NCBI GenBank assembly: GCA_027488215.1
Contig: JAIYCB010000026.1
Coordinates: forward strand, 79,687 to 143,686
Direction of reading: 5' to 3'
DNA from: Comamonadaceae bacterium
GTDB lineage: Bacteria > Pseudomonadota > Gammaproteobacteria > Burkholderiales > Burkholderiaceae_C
DNA length: 64,000 nucleotides
Position numbers and translations under genes: made by a program. Under the pieces are notes generated by a model that was not told the origin of the DNA, did not search any database, and worked only from the letters and a program-made list of their open reading frames with translations. Of this stretch, positions 62,598-64,000 are shown in pieces; within the stretch, counting starts at the first letter, position 1; each line of letters opens with the position of its first letter.

Positions 62598-64000
62598 ATG
62601 ACCGCCTTCACCCAAAAAGCCCCCGATTCCAACAACGCTGCTGACGCCAAAGTCAGCAACTTCCTGCGCCAAATCATCGACAAAGACATTGAGCAGGGCA
62701 CCTACGCCAGCCGCCGCTGGGCGGGCAGCCCCGGCGACGCCGCGCACCAGGCTGCGGGCGAGCCCGACCCGGCCAAAATCCGCACCCGCTTTCCGCCCGA
62801 GCCCAACGGCTATTTGCACGTAGGCCACGCCAAAAGCATCTGCATCAACTTTGGCCTCGCCCAAGAGTACGGCGGCGTGTGCCACCTGCGCTTTGACGAC
62901 ACCAACCCCGAAAAAGAAGACACCGAATACGTCAACAGCATCATCGACGCCGTGAAATGGCTCGGGTTTGACTGGGCCCAAATCGGCCAAGCTGCCGGAA
63001 GCGCCGCGCCCTACCAGGCCAGCGACTACTTCGACTTCATGTACCGCGCTGCCGAGGCGCTGATCCAGGCCGGACACGCCTATGTGGACGAACAGAGCGC
63101 AGAAGACATGCGCGCCAACCGGGGCGACTTTGGCAAGCCCGGCGTGGACAGCCCCTTCCGCACGCGCACCGTTGCAGAAAACCTGACGCGGTTCCGTGAA
63201 ATGCGCGACGGCCAACTGGCCGACGGCGCGGCCGTGCTGCGCGCCAAGATCGACATGGCCTCGCCCAACATCAACATGCGCGACCCGGCCATCTACCGCA
63301 TCCGCCGCGCCACCCACCACCACACGGGCGACACATGGTGCATCTACCCGATGTACACCTTTGCCCACCCCATCGAAGATGCGCTGGAGCAAATCACCCA
63401 CAGCATCTGCACGCTGGAGTTTGAAGACCAGCGCCCGTTTTACGACTGGCTGATGGAGCGCCTGTGCGAGTGCAAACTGCTGGCCGCGCCCAGCCCCAAA
63501 CAATACGAATTTGCCCGCCTGAACCTCACTTACGTCATCACCAGCAAACGCAAGCTGGCGCAACTGGTCAACGAAGGCAAAGTCAGCGGCTGGGATGACC
63601 CGCGCATGCCGACCATCGTGGGCCTGCGCCGCCGGGGCTACACGCCCGAGAGCCTGCGCTTGTTTGCCGACCGCATTGGCGTGACCAAGAGCGACAGCTG
63701 GATCGACTACAGCACACTCGAAGGCTGCCTGCGCGAAGACCTGGAAAACAAAGCCCACCGCGGCATGGCCGTGCTCGACCCGGTCAAGCTGGTGCTGAGC
63801 AACTGGGCCGAAGCCTTTGGCAGCGACAGCTATCTTGAGGACTGCACCCAACCCGCCCTGCCCCACAGCGCCATCGCCGAGGGCAAGGATGGGAAAGATG
63901 GCACTGAAGGCGCCATGACCCCCGCTGACCGCGTGTTCAAGATCGGCAAAGAAGTGTGGATCGAGCGCGAAGACTTTGAAGAAGTGCCGCCCAAGGGCTA
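62598..64000 (+). CDS. glnS: Glutaminyl-tRNA synthetase (partial, 5' part)
   Basis: The gene runs off the window end; about 467 codons are present of a usual ~560-600. The class I HIGH motif is in PPEPNGYLHVGHAKS near residue 67. RFDDTNPEKEDTEYVNSI follows. The KMSKS equivalent is ITSKRKL near residue 315, and GWDDPRMPTIVGLRRRGYTP is a GlnRS signature. The start ATG 62598 lies behind a weak GG-rich site. An extra segment around residues 425-445 (EGKDGKDGTEGA) looks like a lineage-specific loop. Confidence 0.96.
   Translation, partial: MTAFTQKAPDSNNAADAKVSNFLRQIIDKDIEQGTYASRRWAGSPGDAAHQAAGEPDPAKIRTRFPPEPNGYLHVGHAKSICINFGLAQEYGGVCHLRFDDTNPEKEDTEYVNSIIDAVKWLGFDWAQIGQAAGSAAPYQASDYFDFMYRAAEALIQAGHAYVDEQSAEDMRANRGDFGKPGVDSPFRTRTVAENLTRFREMRDGQLADGAAVLRAKIDMASPNINMRDPAIYRIRRATHHHTGDTWCIYPMYTFAHPIEDALEQITHSICTLEFEDQRPFYDWLMERLCECKLLAAPSPKQYEFARLNLTYVITSKRKLAQLVNEGKVSGWDDPRMPTIVGLRRRGYTPESLRLFADRIGVTKSDSWIDYSTLEGCLREDLENKAHRGMAVLDPVKLVLSNWAEAFGSDSYLEDCTQPALPHSAIAEGKDGKDGTEGAMTPADRVFKIGKEVWIEREDFEEVPPKG

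Noticed and set aside
62505..63866. 453-codon minus-strand open frame opposite glnS
   Set aside because: Low-complexity Val/Ala/Gly-rich product with no homology pattern; glnS on the plus strand has all class I motifs.

Overview
The window looks like a chromosomal segment of a betaproteobacterium of the order Burkholderiales, most likely Comamonadaceae (a Limnohabitans/Rhodoferax-like freshwater organism). The basis is GC-rich coding DNA, the set of gene families, and the mix of TRAP transport, PhoX enzymes and Alteromonas-independent core genes. The taxon is an inference; no rRNA or tRNA gene was found in the window.

Positions 1-37600 form a phosphorus-starvation island. From the left, on the minus strand, come pstSCAB (pstB runs off the window edge), a PQQ-type sugar dehydrogenase, and an operon of a 5'-nucleotidase-like lipoprotein plus a beta-propeller lipoprotein. 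On the plus strand follow a PhoX alkaline phosphatase and a trio of two paralogous lipoproteins flanking a subtilisin-like protease. Next are a galactolipid-synthase-like glycosyltransferase, an orphan ParA with a small partner, and a second PhoX. Divergent from that PhoX is an arsenate-detoxification operon (GAPDH, ArsJ, ArsR-type regulator). Then come exopolyphosphatase, a histone-like/RHH protein, polyphosphate kinase plus SixA, and a translationally coupled olsB-plcP-agt operon for phosphorus-free membrane lipids. The island ends with an HD-domain phosphonate oxygenase-like gene and a phosphonate operon (phnC-phnD-phnE, Fe-alcohol dehydrogenase, FAD oxidase, phnX, NUDIX).

Reading the promoter regions by eye shows eleven sites with the same geometry: two 7-bp half-sites resembling CTGTCAT/C, a 4-bp spacer, then 10 bp to a -10-like hexamer. 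They lie before pstS, the nucleotidase, both phoX genes, the GT28 glycosyltransferase, the GAPDH/arsJ operon, ppx, ppk, olsB, the HD gene and phnC. The island therefore appears to be a PhoB regulon covering uptake, scavenging from organic P, phosphonate use, polyphosphate turnover, lipid remodelling and arsenate protection. phoB, phoR and phoU are not in the window.

Positions 37700-44800 hold ordinary catabolic genes: a small monooxygenase-like protein, MarR, a FAH-family hydrolase, a DctPQM TRAP transporter, NUDIX and an acyl-CoA synthetase. Positions 44800-64000 hold mostly housekeeping genes: dnaG, cysE, trmJ, suhB, a CNNM/CorC-type protein, mutS, uppP and the start of glnS. Among them are an Anbu proteasome-like peptidase, an alpha/beta hydrolase, a short CoA transferase, an MFS exporter, a retropepsin-like protease and a di-haem peroxidase. 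Two tandem arrays of one palindromic repeat family occur here: an 81-bp-period array upstream of dnaG, and a 72-bp-period array inserted in frame inside the alpha/beta hydrolase gene.
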